A stretch of 64,000 nt of DNA from SG-bin7 sp964498095 (GTDB lineage: Bacteria; Bdellovibrionota; Bdellovibrionia; Bdellovibrionales; SG-bin7): NCBI GenBank assembly GCA_964498095.1, contig CAZCFY010000004.1, forward strand, positions 149,164 through 213,163, in the 5' to 3' direction. Every line of letters starts with the position of its first letter. Position 1 is the first letter of the stretch. Of the stretch, positions 51,151 to 59,684 are shown piece after piece. Made by a program: the position numbers and the translations under genes. A model generated the notes under the pieces. That model searched no databases. It saw only the letters and a list, made by a program, of their open reading frames with translations, and was not told where the DNA came from.

Positions 51151-52956
51151 ATGAATCGTTGGTTACGGTATCTTGCGATTGCATTGCTCTTCTTATTTCA
51201 CACGACTTTCGTGTGGGCGCAGAGATACGTTGAAGGCGAAGTCATCGTCAAATTTAAAGACCGCATGGGTGTTAAAGGCTTACAAAAGTTTTCTGACAAA
51301 CCCACGATCAACGGCAAATTTAAAATAGAAAAATCCATCTCGCCGCTGAGAATCCATCACTTAAAAGTGGATGCCGTGCAAACCGTGGAACAATCTGTAG
51401 ATGAACTTCGTAACGATCCCGATGTGGAATATGCCGAGCCCAACTATATATTAGAAAAATTTGACGTCGGTAAACCCGATGCTTCCAATATTTATGAAGC
51501 TAATAGCGTACAGGCGCAAGCGGCTTGCTCAGGGGCGGTTACGAATGCGCCGATTTCATATTTTCAATCCTGGGGCTTACTTGGACCCGACACGACTTTA
51601 CCGGTAGTGGCCATCATTGACTCAGGCATTGACCGCACACACCCGGTTTTCACTGGCAGCGGGGCGCTTTGGGTAAACCCCGGCGAAACTGCCGGTAATG
51701 GCGTAGATGACGACGGCAATGGTTATGTCGACGATGTCAATGGCTGGAATTTTATCGCTAATAATAATAATCCCAACGACGATGAAGGCCATGGCACGCA
51801 CGTTGCCGGAACGGTGCTGGGAATGTCGCAAGACATTTTTACTGCGCCTTATCCCGCCGCAAAAGTAAAGATCATGGCGTTAAAATTCTTAGATGGCACA
51901 GGTTACGGAACAACGTCGGCGGCCATCAGTGCGATTTACTATGCCAGCAACAACGGCGCACGCGTACTTAACAACTCTTGGGGCGGCAGTGGTTATAGCC
52001 AAGCACTTAAGGATGCGATTGCTTACAGTTATTCAAAACGCACTTTATTTGCTGCCGCGGCCGGAAATAGCTATAGCAATAATAATACGAACCCCATGTA
52101 CCCGGCGTCTTACGATGTTCCCAATATTATTTCAGTGGCCGCCACTAATAATGCCGATGATAAAGCGTGGTTCTCAAATTATGGAACGAACACGGTTCAC
52201 GTGGGCAGTCCGGGCACTTCAATTTGCAGTACTTACCCAAATAGCTCTATGGCCCGCATGGACGGTACGAGTATGGCGACGCCCATTGTTGCCGGAATTG
52301 CCGCGATGATGTTGCACGAAAAGCCAGAATTTTCTGGCTATCAAGTTAAGTCGTTATTATTTAGCGCGGCGGAATACAAATCCACATTAGCAAATTACAC
52401 AATCGAAAAATCTCGCATTAATGCTTACGGTGGCGTCTTTGCCGCGAAAAATGGTGTGCCGCCCTCAAGCGACCCCAATTATATTTCATCAAATCCTTAT
52501 CGCGATGTTGCTAGTGAAACGGCCGGCTGCGGAACCGTTAAGAAAATGGGTGGCGGTGGTCCGTGGACGCCAACAAATGGTTTGATCATTTTTATTTTAG
52601 CCGTACCATTGTTGATTTCTTTATTCTTGAAACAACGTACGCCGCAAGAGATGCGCCGCTACGACCGCTTCAAAATCCACTCGTCAGTGACTTTCACGGC
52701 CAACGGCAAACAGTTTGTCGGCGAAGTCAGCACGATTTCCCTGGGCGGCGTAAAGGTCGATACCGAAGCGATTTTACGTCAAGGCGGTATCGTCACAATG
52801 TCTATCGCCAGCCCCGATGGCAAAGAGTCCATCCAAGTGCAAGGTCACGTGGTATGGAACGAAGCCAACAAGCACTACGGCGTGCAGTTCGACGGCGCCA
52901 ACCAGTCGGTATTATCATCAATCGCCGCCTGGACAAAGTCGCTGGTTAAAGCTTAG
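51151..52956 (+). CDS. Membrane-anchored subtilisin-like protease with C-terminal PilZ domain
   Basis: A 601-residue protein. Order: signal peptide (1-24, ending FVWAQ), an I9-type propeptide (YVEGEVIVKF ... DPDVEYAEPNY), an S8 protease domain with all three catalytic residues (Asp157 in IIDSGID, His214 in GHGTHVAGT, Ser374 in GTSMATP), a linker with GCGT and a Gly-rich run, one transmembrane helix (about 477-493), and a PilZ domain with RRYDRF (about 502-507) and TISLGG (about 528-533). PilZ binds c-di-GMP through RxxxR and D/NxSxxG; the Asp/Asn is Thr here. The protease faces outward and PilZ the cytoplasm. The start at 51151 removes a prefix read from TTG 51103. Confidence 0.88.
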   Translation: MNRWLRYLAIALLFLFHTTFVWAQRYVEGEVIVKFKDRMGVKGLQKFSDKPTINGKFKIEKSISPLRIHHLKVDAVQTVEQSVDELRNDPDVEYAEPNYILEKFDVGKPDASNIYEANSVQAQAACSGAVTNAPISYFQSWGLLGPDTTLPVVAIIDSGIDRTHPVFTGSGALWVNPGETAGNGVDDDGNGYVDDVNGWNFIANNNNPNDDEGHGTHVAGTVLGMSQDIFTAPYPAAKVKIMALKFLDGTGYGTTSAAISAIYYASNNGARVLNNSWGGSGYSQALKDAIAYSYSKRTLFAAAAGNSYSNNNTNPMYPASYDVPNIISVAATNNADDKAWFSNYGTNTVHVGSPGTSICSTYPNSSMARMDGTSMATPIVAGIAAMMLHEKPEFSGYQVKSLLFSAAEYKSTLANYTIEKSRINAYGGVFAAKNGVPPSSDPNYISSNPYRDVASETAGCGTVKKMGGGGPWTPTNGLIIFILAVPLLISLFLKQRTPQEMRRYDRFKIHSSVTFTANGKQFVGEVSTISLGGVKVDTEAILRQGGIVTMSIASPDGKESIQVQGHVVWNEANKHYGVQFDGANQSVLSSIAAWTKSLVKA

Positions 52957-52989
52957 TGCGGGGTAGTTCATCTTCGAACTCATACAAGA

Positions 52990-53490
52990 TTAAAAGTGGC
53001 AAGTCAGTTGTGTATCAACCTTTTTCCACCCCAAGAGCGGTCGAACTGTCTTTTTTAAATTAATAAATGAAATTTCCTTTAAATCGCGGCTCACTTTTAA
53101 TTCTATTTCAGTAATAAGAACCGAAAAGGGTCCGTCGCCCTCTTGAGTTTGAAACTTTAGTATGCCATTTTCATAGGTAGCACTTTCCTGATCCCTTAGA
53201 AAAATAGTTCCATCACGAAGTGGAATATCCCATTCTTCGAAAGAGATGTTGTCGTGTATATAGGTGTTATCATCGGAATCTATGTTAATGCCAATAGAAA
53301 CATAGGACGGAATATTGGGATCAAAACGATATGCCGTATATTTGCATTCGGTTGACTGATTTCCATGACGATCATATCCTTTTTGTGCGCGCGCAGACTT
53401 CTCTGCGATCGTTGTTGTTGTATATGTATTGGCCGCAAAGGCAAAAAAAGGCAGTGATAGAAGAATAAAAAATGGAATTTGCTTTCTCAT
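52990..53490 (-). CDS. Hypothetical exported protein
   Basis: A 166-residue protein with a signal peptide (MRKQIPFFILLSLPFFAFAA). The mature part has only two Cys (TECKY near the N-terminus and LTCHF at the very end), which may link the termini of a beta-rich domain. Not recognised. ATG 53490 follows GGAGAG by 4-5 nt; the longer frame at 53511 lacks a signal start. It is convergent with the protease gene. Confidence 0.65.
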   Translation of the reverse strand: MRKQIPFFILLSLPFFAFAANTYTTTTIAEKSARAQKGYDRHGNQSTECKYTAYRFDPNIPSYVSIGINIDSDDNTYIHDNISFEEWDIPLRDGTIFLRDQESATYENGILKFQTQEGDGPFSVLITEIELKVSRDLKEISFINLKKTVRPLLGWKKVDTQLTCHF

Positions 53491-53544
53491 AAACTCTCCA
53501 TAAAAAGTCATTACTAATAGTTTTAGCGAGACCTAAGAGCGTCT

Positions 53545-54600
53545 CTAAAATATCACGTCATATTTCGGCTTTACTAATGGTGCTTTTTCTTTAGTTTCAG
53601 AAATTTCGTTTTCTAGATTTCCAAATTTTTCGTCCGTAAAAATACTTGGATCACATTTGACACCTAATTTTGGAATGCGTACGACACGAAAACCAACATA
53701 TTTTGTATGCTCCTTTGTCGACATTGCTGCTCTCGTTGAAGCTCGCACAAAAATTAATTCCGTATTAGCGCCTCCGCCACGCACCTCGGCATATATCGTT
53801 TTACCTTTATCAAAAAAAGCATTGTCAACAAGATCGAAATCGACGACCGTATTCCCATTCAAAGGCATTTTATCGTTAGGAATTAATCCTCTAAGAGACC
53901 GCGTTGAGGTGAACTCCCAAACGTTTCCAAGCATGTGGTACAAGCCAAAATTATTAGCGCAGTAACCGGGTTGGTTAGAATTTTGTTTAGCGTTGGGACA
54001 AACTTGAACTTCAGCAGGAGATCGTGGTTCCTCGACATTCACCATATTTTCTTGGAAATAAAAGGCAAAATCAGAGGCAGGGGCTGGTTCCCAATAGCGG
54101 TCCTGTAAATCCTCCAAGCCTATTGCCGCCTTACCTCGTGCCGCATATTCCCACTCACTCGCCGTTGGCAAACGATATTCTGCGCATTTGTCCGTTTCAT
54201 TTAGGGCCTTAAAAAATTTTATCGTATCATCGTAAGACATGTTTGTGGCAGGAACATCGTCTCCAATTTTGATTTCAGATAAGTTAGCATCATTATTCTC
54301 CCAGGGACTTTCACCCGTTATTTCCTTATATTGTGACTGCGTAACTTCGAACTGACCTATCTGGAAGCTATTGAATAACTGAAGTGCTAACGGTCTTTCA
54401 TCTTCGGCACCGGATTTACTCCCCATCCAAACGGCTCGTTGCGGCGCAGGAATTTTACAAAACTTCATAGACACTTTATCCCCAATTTTTAAATAAAACG
54501 GTTTCCTGCATTTATCGACGCTGGCTATACTCACATCTATCCAAACAAAAGTTGAAATAGCGATAATAAAAATAATCGTACCTGTCTTTTCTAACCGCAT
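53545..54600 (-). CDS. Formylglycine-generating-enzyme-fold (SUMF1-like) exported protein
   Basis: A 351-residue protein with an N-terminal hydrophobic signal. The FGE-sulfatase fold is clear: FQIGQFEVTQSQYKEITG, VPATNMSYDDTIKFFKAL, YRLPTASEWEYAARG, GLYHMLGNVWEFT and a final TKYVGFRVVR. The cysteine pair that carries out the oxidation in true formylglycine-generating enzymes is absent from the VRGGGANTELIFVRASTRAA region, so it is unlikely to activate sulfatases. It may be a binding domain or act in another pathway. SD GAGG before ATG 54600. Confidence 0.85.
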   Translation of the reverse strand: MRLEKTGTIIFIIAISTFVWIDVSIASVDKCRKPFYLKIGDKVSMKFCKIPAPQRAVWMGSKSGAEDERPLALQLFNSFQIGQFEVTQSQYKEITGESPWENNDANLSEIKIGDDVPATNMSYDDTIKFFKALNETDKCAEYRLPTASEWEYAARGKAAIGLEDLQDRYWEPAPASDFAFYFQENMVNVEEPRSPAEVQVCPNAKQNSNQPGYCANNFGLYHMLGNVWEFTSTRSLRGLIPNDKMPLNGNTVVDFDLVDNAFFDKGKTIYAEVRGGGANTELIFVRASTRAAMSTKEHTKYVGFRVVRIPKLGVKCDPSIFTDEKFGNLENEISETKEKAPLVKPKYDVIF

Positions 54601-54728
54601 AAAAACAATCCTCTAAAGTAAGGTTGTTATAATTTCTACCAACTTAATCTTAAGTGATATGGATAAATCACGACACTTACTTCCAATTACTTGTAAGTAA
54701 AATAGAGAAATTTGCGTTCCGGCACTGT

Positions 54729-55403
54729 TTAATAGAGCTTTCTGGCCGTGATGGATATAAGATGAGAGTAGCTTGTCCAATCCTCTTGTAGGGTAATACC
54801 CGCTATCTCAGTTGCTTTAATGACATCAAGAATGTCCTGCGCATACCTCTTATCCACGCCAAGGCTTGATACCGTATAGTTGTCCCGTGGTTTCTGGACA
54901 GAGAATGAGGCTCTCCAGATGTCAGGTGAGCGGGTGACAATACTATAGTTACCGGTTCCATAAAAGCCAGGGTCAGAAATATTACGATAGACAAGAATAT
55001 AGGAATTAGGGACTGCGTAGTACTCAATTTGCTTTGATTCTATTGTACGATAGATAACCTTCTGATCGTGGTTGTACTTTTTGTAATAGTTTTCTAACAT
55101 ATCGAAAAATAATTTTGAGGCGTGTCCTCCGCCTAAAGCTATAGGCCAAAGCTGGTCATCGGTAATCAAACTTAATAATTGATTATCATTTCCATATTTA
55201 TCCAAATGCGCCGGCGATTCTTTAATATATAAAGCGAGATCAAATAAAACGGCCTTTTTATCACTGATGATGTTGGAGTATTTGCTAAAAGTACTAACGG
55301 CCCAAGGGTCCGAAGGCAACACTTCACCCCCTAAGTCACGATTTGAATCAGCCAGGACAGTCTGAATAATAAGAATACTAAGACATAAAATTAGAATCCT
55401 CAT
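54729..55403 (-). CDS. Hypothetical secreted protein in regulator operon
   Basis: A 224-residue protein with a signal peptide (MRILILCLSILIIQTVLA). The mature domain is Tyr/Ser-rich and has no Cys. Not recognised. The ATG overlaps the stop of the TPR regulator gene (ATGA), making it the third gene of a coupled operon 58461-54729. An extracytoplasmic sensor or a product under the regulator is possible, from context alone. Confidence 0.65.
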   Translation of the reverse strand: MRILILCLSILIIQTVLADSNRDLGGEVLPSDPWAVSTFSKYSNIISDKKAVLFDLALYIKESPAHLDKYGNDNQLLSLITDDQLWPIALGGGHASKLFFDMLENYYKKYNHDQKVIYRTIESKQIEYYAVPNSYILVYRNISDPGFYGTGNYSIVTRSPDIWRASFSVQKPRDNYTVSSLGVDKRYAQDILDVIKATEIAGITLQEDWTSYSHLISITARKLY

Positions 55404-57340
55404 GAAACTTTACTCTCCTCTCGCCGCCGTTTTCGCTGGAAAGCGACTATTCTAAATTTTTCATCGATTAGATAAGTACCACTTCTGGTGACAATAGGGT
55501 CAACGCCCAACAACTTCTTTAAATTCGCGCGTAGACGATGGATGGTGACATTGACGTTGTTGTCATCCAACAGAGGATCATAGCTGGTGCGTCCCAAAAC
55601 CTGTTTAACTACCATCTCTTTAGAGAGTGGTTGCGGGGTTGTGGCCAGGGCATATAACAGATTCCATTGCATGGGGAACTCTGCCAACTTCTGGGTTAGA
55701 TTCCCGTTTAAAAATACCGCCTGCCTGTCGAGGTCAAGCACGATTTGGTCACGAATCGAAAGCATTTCTGCCAACTGTACTTGGCTAGCCTCGATGGTCA
55801 TAGCATGGGCCTTTATCAGAATTTTTTCTGTAGATAAGAGCGACTTGATGGCCTCTAGTTGCCGGATTTGCTCGGTACTGAGGACATGAAGAGCGACCAG
55901 ATACTTTGAGTAAAGCGGGGCAAGTGAGACAATCTCAGTACTGGTATAGATTTCAACTAACTGAATAAGGGCTACCGATAAACGGAGGTCGCGCGGCTGC
56001 GCCAAAACCTTAGCCTCAACTAGCATTTTAGCTGCCTTCTGTTTCTGCTCTAAATTGATCAAACAAACAGCTTTAAGAATTAAACTTTCCAAGCGCTGAA
56101 TTGGAAACGAAGAAAATTCGAACTGATCGAGATGCGTGAGCGCCCTTTCGTACTCGTCCTCAGCAAGCAGCCCATAGCCGACAGCAAGATGACATTCACT
56201 AGCCTCAAGAAGGAATCCTGAGTTGATAAGAGCCTCAGAGATACCAGTTGAGAGAGAACCATCCTTTGTTAAGTAGGCGCGCTTACCGAGAGCGAAAGTT
56301 AAAATCGAACTATCATCCATTTCTTGGCAAAGCATCTTCACTTTATCAAACGTCTTTTCGGCCTCTAGACGATTCCCCCGCAAAAATTGATTTTCGTAGG
56401 AGCAAAGGCAAAAAAATAGTTTCGCATACTTATCATCGCCGCAAATCTCAAAGCCTTGGGCTAACACTTGATCTGATTTATCAAAATCACCGAGCTTCGT
56501 ATAACATTCAGCTAAATAACGAAGTCTATCTAGATTCAAATAATTTACTGAAGGGATGTGTATTAAGAAAATGTCGATGGCTTTTTTATAGTAACCCATC
56601 TGCTTAAGAGTATACCCCAAAAATATTTTTACACGGTAAAACTCCTCGGATCGGTTAGCGCCGATAAGCCTTTCAGCTTGCTTCAAGTAGCGGAAGGCGT
56701 TTTTTAACTGACCTGTTTGCATCAAAAAGAATCCAATATCGATATAGAGTTTAGCACAAAGGCGAGGAAATTGCTTTCTGTCAATGCTCTTGGTTAATAG
56801 GATTAACTCGTTAATGATTCGACTGGCCTTTTTAACTTCACCAGTTTGGTTATAAGAATTGGCCAAATTTGATAACACCATCAATCTCGGCAGAAATTCC
56901 TGGTTTTGGCTAAAAAGGGTATTCGCCTTTTCTAAACACGTCTGTGCTTTTGCAGGCTGACCCTTAAGAGTATAGAGTATACCTGCATAATAAAACCAGA
57001 GATTCTCAAATGGCGCGTCTTGGAGAAGGGAAAACGCTTGATCGAATTCATTACGGCAAATAAGAATTTCACAAAGCAAATAGACGTCTTTGCACGAACG
57101 AGCGAGAGCTTCAGCTTCTACTAAATTTCCACAGAGGTAGTGTAGGCGAGCCAGAACCGCCTCATTGCAGATCTTAAACTTGTCGTATAAAACCTCGGCA
57201 AAGTTCGCATTCCCAGAGTAAGACTCAAGAAGAACTAAACCTTCTTTATACTCATTGGGAATATTGTTAAAGTCGCCCGTCTCTCTGAACTTCTTTAAGC
57301 TTGGTAAATTCTTAGAATCTAAAATATCTGCAACAATCAT
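55400..57340 (-). CDS. TPR-repeat protein with C-terminal OmpR-type winged helix
   Basis: A 646-residue cytoplasmic regulator. Residues about 60-480 are tetratricopeptide-like helical repeats (for example AYRYLKQAERLI, GYTLKQMGYYKKAIDIF, LAECYTKLGDFDKSDQVLAQGF). Residues about 545-635 form a trans_reg_C-type winged helix: VFLNGNLTQKLAEFPMQWNLLYAL, then DDNNVNVTIHRLRANLKKLLG and a TRSGTYLI wing. The order is the reverse of AfsR-type regulators, with DNA binding at the C-terminus. It is flanked by two exported proteins in one coupled operon. By analogy with other TPR regulators it may bind a peptide or protein signal. Confidence 0.85.
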   Translation of the reverse strand: MIVADILDSKNLPSLKKFRETGDFNNIPNEYKEGLVLLESYSGNANFAEVLYDKFKICNEAVLARLHYLCGNLVEAEALARSCKDVYLLCEILICRNEFDQAFSLLQDAPFENLWFYYAGILYTLKGQPAKAQTCLEKANTLFSQNQEFLPRLMVLSNLANSYNQTGEVKKASRIINELILLTKSIDRKQFPRLCAKLYIDIGFFLMQTGQLKNAFRYLKQAERLIGANRSEEFYRVKIFLGYTLKQMGYYKKAIDIFLIHIPSVNYLNLDRLRYLAECYTKLGDFDKSDQVLAQGFEICGDDKYAKLFFCLCSYENQFLRGNRLEAEKTFDKVKMLCQEMDDSSILTFALGKRAYLTKDGSLSTGISEALINSGFLLEASECHLAVGYGLLAEDEYERALTHLDQFEFSSFPIQRLESLILKAVCLINLEQKQKAAKMLVEAKVLAQPRDLRLSVALIQLVEIYTSTEIVSLAPLYSKYLVALHVLSTEQIRQLEAIKSLLSTEKILIKAHAMTIEASQVQLAEMLSIRDQIVLDLDRQAVFLNGNLTQKLAEFPMQWNLLYALATTPQPLSKEMVVKQVLGRTSYDPLLDDNNVNVTIHRLRANLKKLLGVDPIVTRSGTYLIDEKFRIVAFQRKRRREESKVS

Positions 57341-58461
57341 GGTCCACCGTTTCGAGGTTTTGGGCCGCCATGACCGGCACCAGGCACATTAAAACCTTTA
57401 TCTAAGAAATTATTTATCTTATCTATAGTTAGAAGACCTTTGTTTTTGTCATTTTTAAAAAAGCTTTCTATTAACTCTCTTCTGTTTCTATTTTCGGCAC
57501 CAATTCTTTTTAGATCTGATGTTTTTTTTGAAAACTCCAGTAAAATTGTTTGCTCCGGAAGAGACGGATCATTACCAAACTTAGTTAGCGAATTCACAAT
57601 AAAATCGTAGGTGTTTCGGGCAGAGGTTTCTAAGCGAGTGTTGCCAATCCCATGTACCTTTGAAATCGTAAATTCGGGGTCTAATGGATACAAAAGATCA
57701 AGTGTTGCCTGAAGGACCTTTTCAGTATCAACCGAGACAGTATTTGAAAAGGGAAGCCAAGATTTCGATAGCATATTGTCATGCCAATCCGAAACCAGTG
57801 CAGATTCTGGGTAGTTAAACTCTCTGTAAAATACCGCTTCAGCTAAAATAGCCCGATATTCCGCTAAGAAGTCGTCAATATCGCCGAAACCAGTCAATGA
57901 GTTCCCATCGAGCAGATGAAATACTTCGTGAACAAATGTATATAATCCTTCCCCTCGAAACTGAAAATTGTTTAATGCGACAGTCGCCAAGTTATCCTTT
58001 GAGTGAAAGGCACCCATGAGTTCATGATGGATAGTTCGATCCGTCATCCACATCGGCGTTTCCTTATCAATACTTCCGTTTTTTAACGCCACATCAAAGA
58101 AAATTTTTAGGCCGATTGAGCTAATTAATTGATTGTTTGGCTTACGCTTAACAAACCGCTTTACCAGTGATAGTCCAAACTCCGTTTGCGCCATTTGGGT
58201 CACATATTGGTCAAAAACAAATTGTTCAGACTCTGTAGTCTCATTTGAATTTGGCACTAGTAGGAAAGCGTGGTTACCAACCAGACTTAAGGGTTCCATT
58301 AATCTCGTGTATTTGCTTTCAATATGACTTCTGATTTTATCAGCATCGTTGATCGCGAGATTTTCAGAGAAATATACAGTTTTGACTTGGGCTATCGCCA
58401 CAAATGAGGCCAAAGCTACCGCAAAACCGCAAAATGCTGTTAGTGTAAAATGTTTTGACAC
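57337..58461 (-). CDS. Exported HExxH protein, putative zinc metallopeptidase
   Basis: A 374-residue protein with a signal peptide (MSKHFTLTAFCGFAVALASF). The motif FVHEVFHLLDGNS puts HExxH at residues 178-182, and EYRAILAEAVFYRE about 20 residues later offers the glutamate of a gluzincin-like site. It probably folds in the periplasm. The tail after residue 345 is Gly/Pro-rich (NVPGAGHGGPKPRNGGP). GTG start at 58461, with AGGAG 7 nt upstream. It is the first gene of the operon and overlaps the regulator gene by 4 bp. Confidence 0.75.
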   Translation of the reverse strand: MSKHFTLTAFCGFAVALASFVAIAQVKTVYFSENLAINDADKIRSHIESKYTRLMEPLSLVGNHAFLLVPNSNETTESEQFVFDQYVTQMAQTEFGLSLVKRFVKRKPNNQLISSIGLKIFFDVALKNGSIDKETPMWMTDRTIHHELMGAFHSKDNLATVALNNFQFRGEGLYTFVHEVFHLLDGNSLTGFGDIDDFLAEYRAILAEAVFYREFNYPESALVSDWHDNMLSKSWLPFSNTVSVDTEKVLQATLDLLYPLDPEFTISKVHGIGNTRLETSARNTYDFIVNSLTKFGNDPSLPEQTILLEFSKKTSDLKRIGAENRNRRELIESFFKNDKNKGLLTIDKINNFLDKGFNVPGAGHGGPKPRNGGP

Positions 58462-58623
58462 CTGGAATCTCCTAATCGGGCATCAATGATACCAAGGCAG
58501 CAAAAGCAAGAAATACACCAGGCCTGGGTTACCTACGTACGGCCAATCGGTGTTACTTCAAAAACTCTCATTAGTAACATTTTAAAACTAAAGCAAAAAG
58601 CGCCCAATTTGGGATTCCAGAAT

Positions 58624-58980
58624 TTAACGCCTAAATTGGCATTGAATCCTTAATCGTGCTTTAACAGTCGCCCCGCTTGTCATTTCTAAGCTTCTTTTGG
58701 AATAATAACAAACAGGAAGGCCACCGGCCTGTTGACACTTGTCCATTGACGCCTCAAGGGCTACAATAAACGCCTCTACCCTGCATTTCGGGTCTTGTAA
58801 ACATCCTCGGACTCCCCAATAAAAGGATCCCTCACCAGTCATCTCTATTATATTGCTACCGGTAGGTGAACCTTCTTTACATTTGTAACTCTCATCATCG
58901 AGCATATCCCCAATACTATCCGCATGGGAGATAGAACCAAACAGTGTGAAAACGAGAAGTGAGAGCAAAATATTCTTCAT
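58624..58980 (-). CDS. Small secreted Cys-rich protein, paralogue family A
   Basis: A 118-residue protein with a signal peptide (MKNILLSLLVFTLFGSISHA). The mature part has eight or so Cys in YKCKEGSPTGSNIIEMTG, WGVRGCLQDPKCRVEA, MDKCQQAGGLPVCYY and RIQCQF. The GSPTxSNI segment is shared with the truncated protein encoded at 59310. ATG 58980 follows AGGAGAT; a longer frame at 59019 lacks support. Function unknown; a disulfide-stabilised secreted effector is possible. Confidence 0.7.
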   Translation of the reverse strand: MKNILLSLLVFTLFGSISHADSIGDMLDDESYKCKEGSPTGSNIIEMTGEGSFYWGVRGCLQDPKCRVEAFIVALEASMDKCQQAGGLPVCYYSKRSLEMTSGATVKARLRIQCQFRR

Positions 58981-59078
58981 AAATAATCTCCTAAAAAAAT
59001 TTATACATACATAAAACAAAATCCGGCAGTGATAAAAATAAATGCGTGCAAACAGTCACCTTAGGTCTATTAAAATAG

Positions 59079-59175
59079 CCATATCTAAATATTCACTACC
59101 CAGTGAGTAAGATATGGGCCAGTCTAAACCCAATCAAATCGTGGCGCTTTGTTATAGATGATTTGATTGGTTTTT
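59079..59175 (+). ncRNA. Candidate small RNA with two hairpins and a U-run
   Basis: Within the 329-bp gene-free stretch 58981-59309 two consecutive perfect hairpins occur. The first pairs CCATATCT (59079-59086) with AGATATGG (59110-59117) and has an inner TCACT/AGTGA stem. The second pairs CCAATCAAATC (59130-59140) with GATTTGATTGG (59160-59170), followed directly by TTTTT. A -10-like TAAAAT at 59071-59076 fits a start at the first hairpin; the -35 is weak. No plus-strand gene precedes it, so this terminator has no obvious mRNA to end. No known family was recognised. Confidence 0.45.
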
Positions 59176-59309
59176 AATCGGTAGCTTGTCCTAATGACCC
59201 CTTAAGGCTCGAAAGACTGGTTTTACCGGCCTGACGAGAAAGATATCTTTGTGTAGCAAGAGTAACGCTTAGATAAACGCGTTTGTCCAGACGACCTGGC
59301 GATCCTACG

Positions 59310-59462
59310 TCAAAGATCGCCAAGTATCGGAGTGTCGGTTATATTGCTATTAGTAGGTGAGCCGTTACAATAGAGATCCTCATAGGGATCGTAGTGATTA
59401 GCCCAAGCGCCAGGACGCCAAAAAATAAGACTTACCATAAAAATCTCCGGTACCTTTTTCAT
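59310..59462 (-). pseudogene. Truncated paralogue of the secreted protein at 58624
   Basis: A 50-residue frame with a signal-like N-terminus (MKKVPEIFMVSLIFWRPGAWA) and the segment YCNGSPTNSNITDTPILGDL, which matches YKCKEGSPTGSNI of the neighbour. It stops there, where the neighbour continues for about 80 residues with its remaining Cys. ATG 59462 has AAAGGAG upstream. It is either a broken gene or a short secreted peptide. The stop at 59310 lies before GATCGCCAGG-like sequence without further similarity I can see. Confidence 0.5.
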
Positions 59463-59684
59463 AAAAACTCCTTTCGGAAACGTAGGTATGGATTTATAGG
59501 CCATTTGTGAACTCAGGACCACTTACTTCAAATTACTTATCCATCTGAATATATTTTTAATTGCGACTCAGCCACGTCTCTCTTGAGTAAAGAAACCCTT
59601 TTAAAAGTAAGTTCGAGTAAGTTTCGACCTTCGATCTGACCGGCTATAACTCTGACAGATGTTAATCCGAGGATGGAGATAAAA

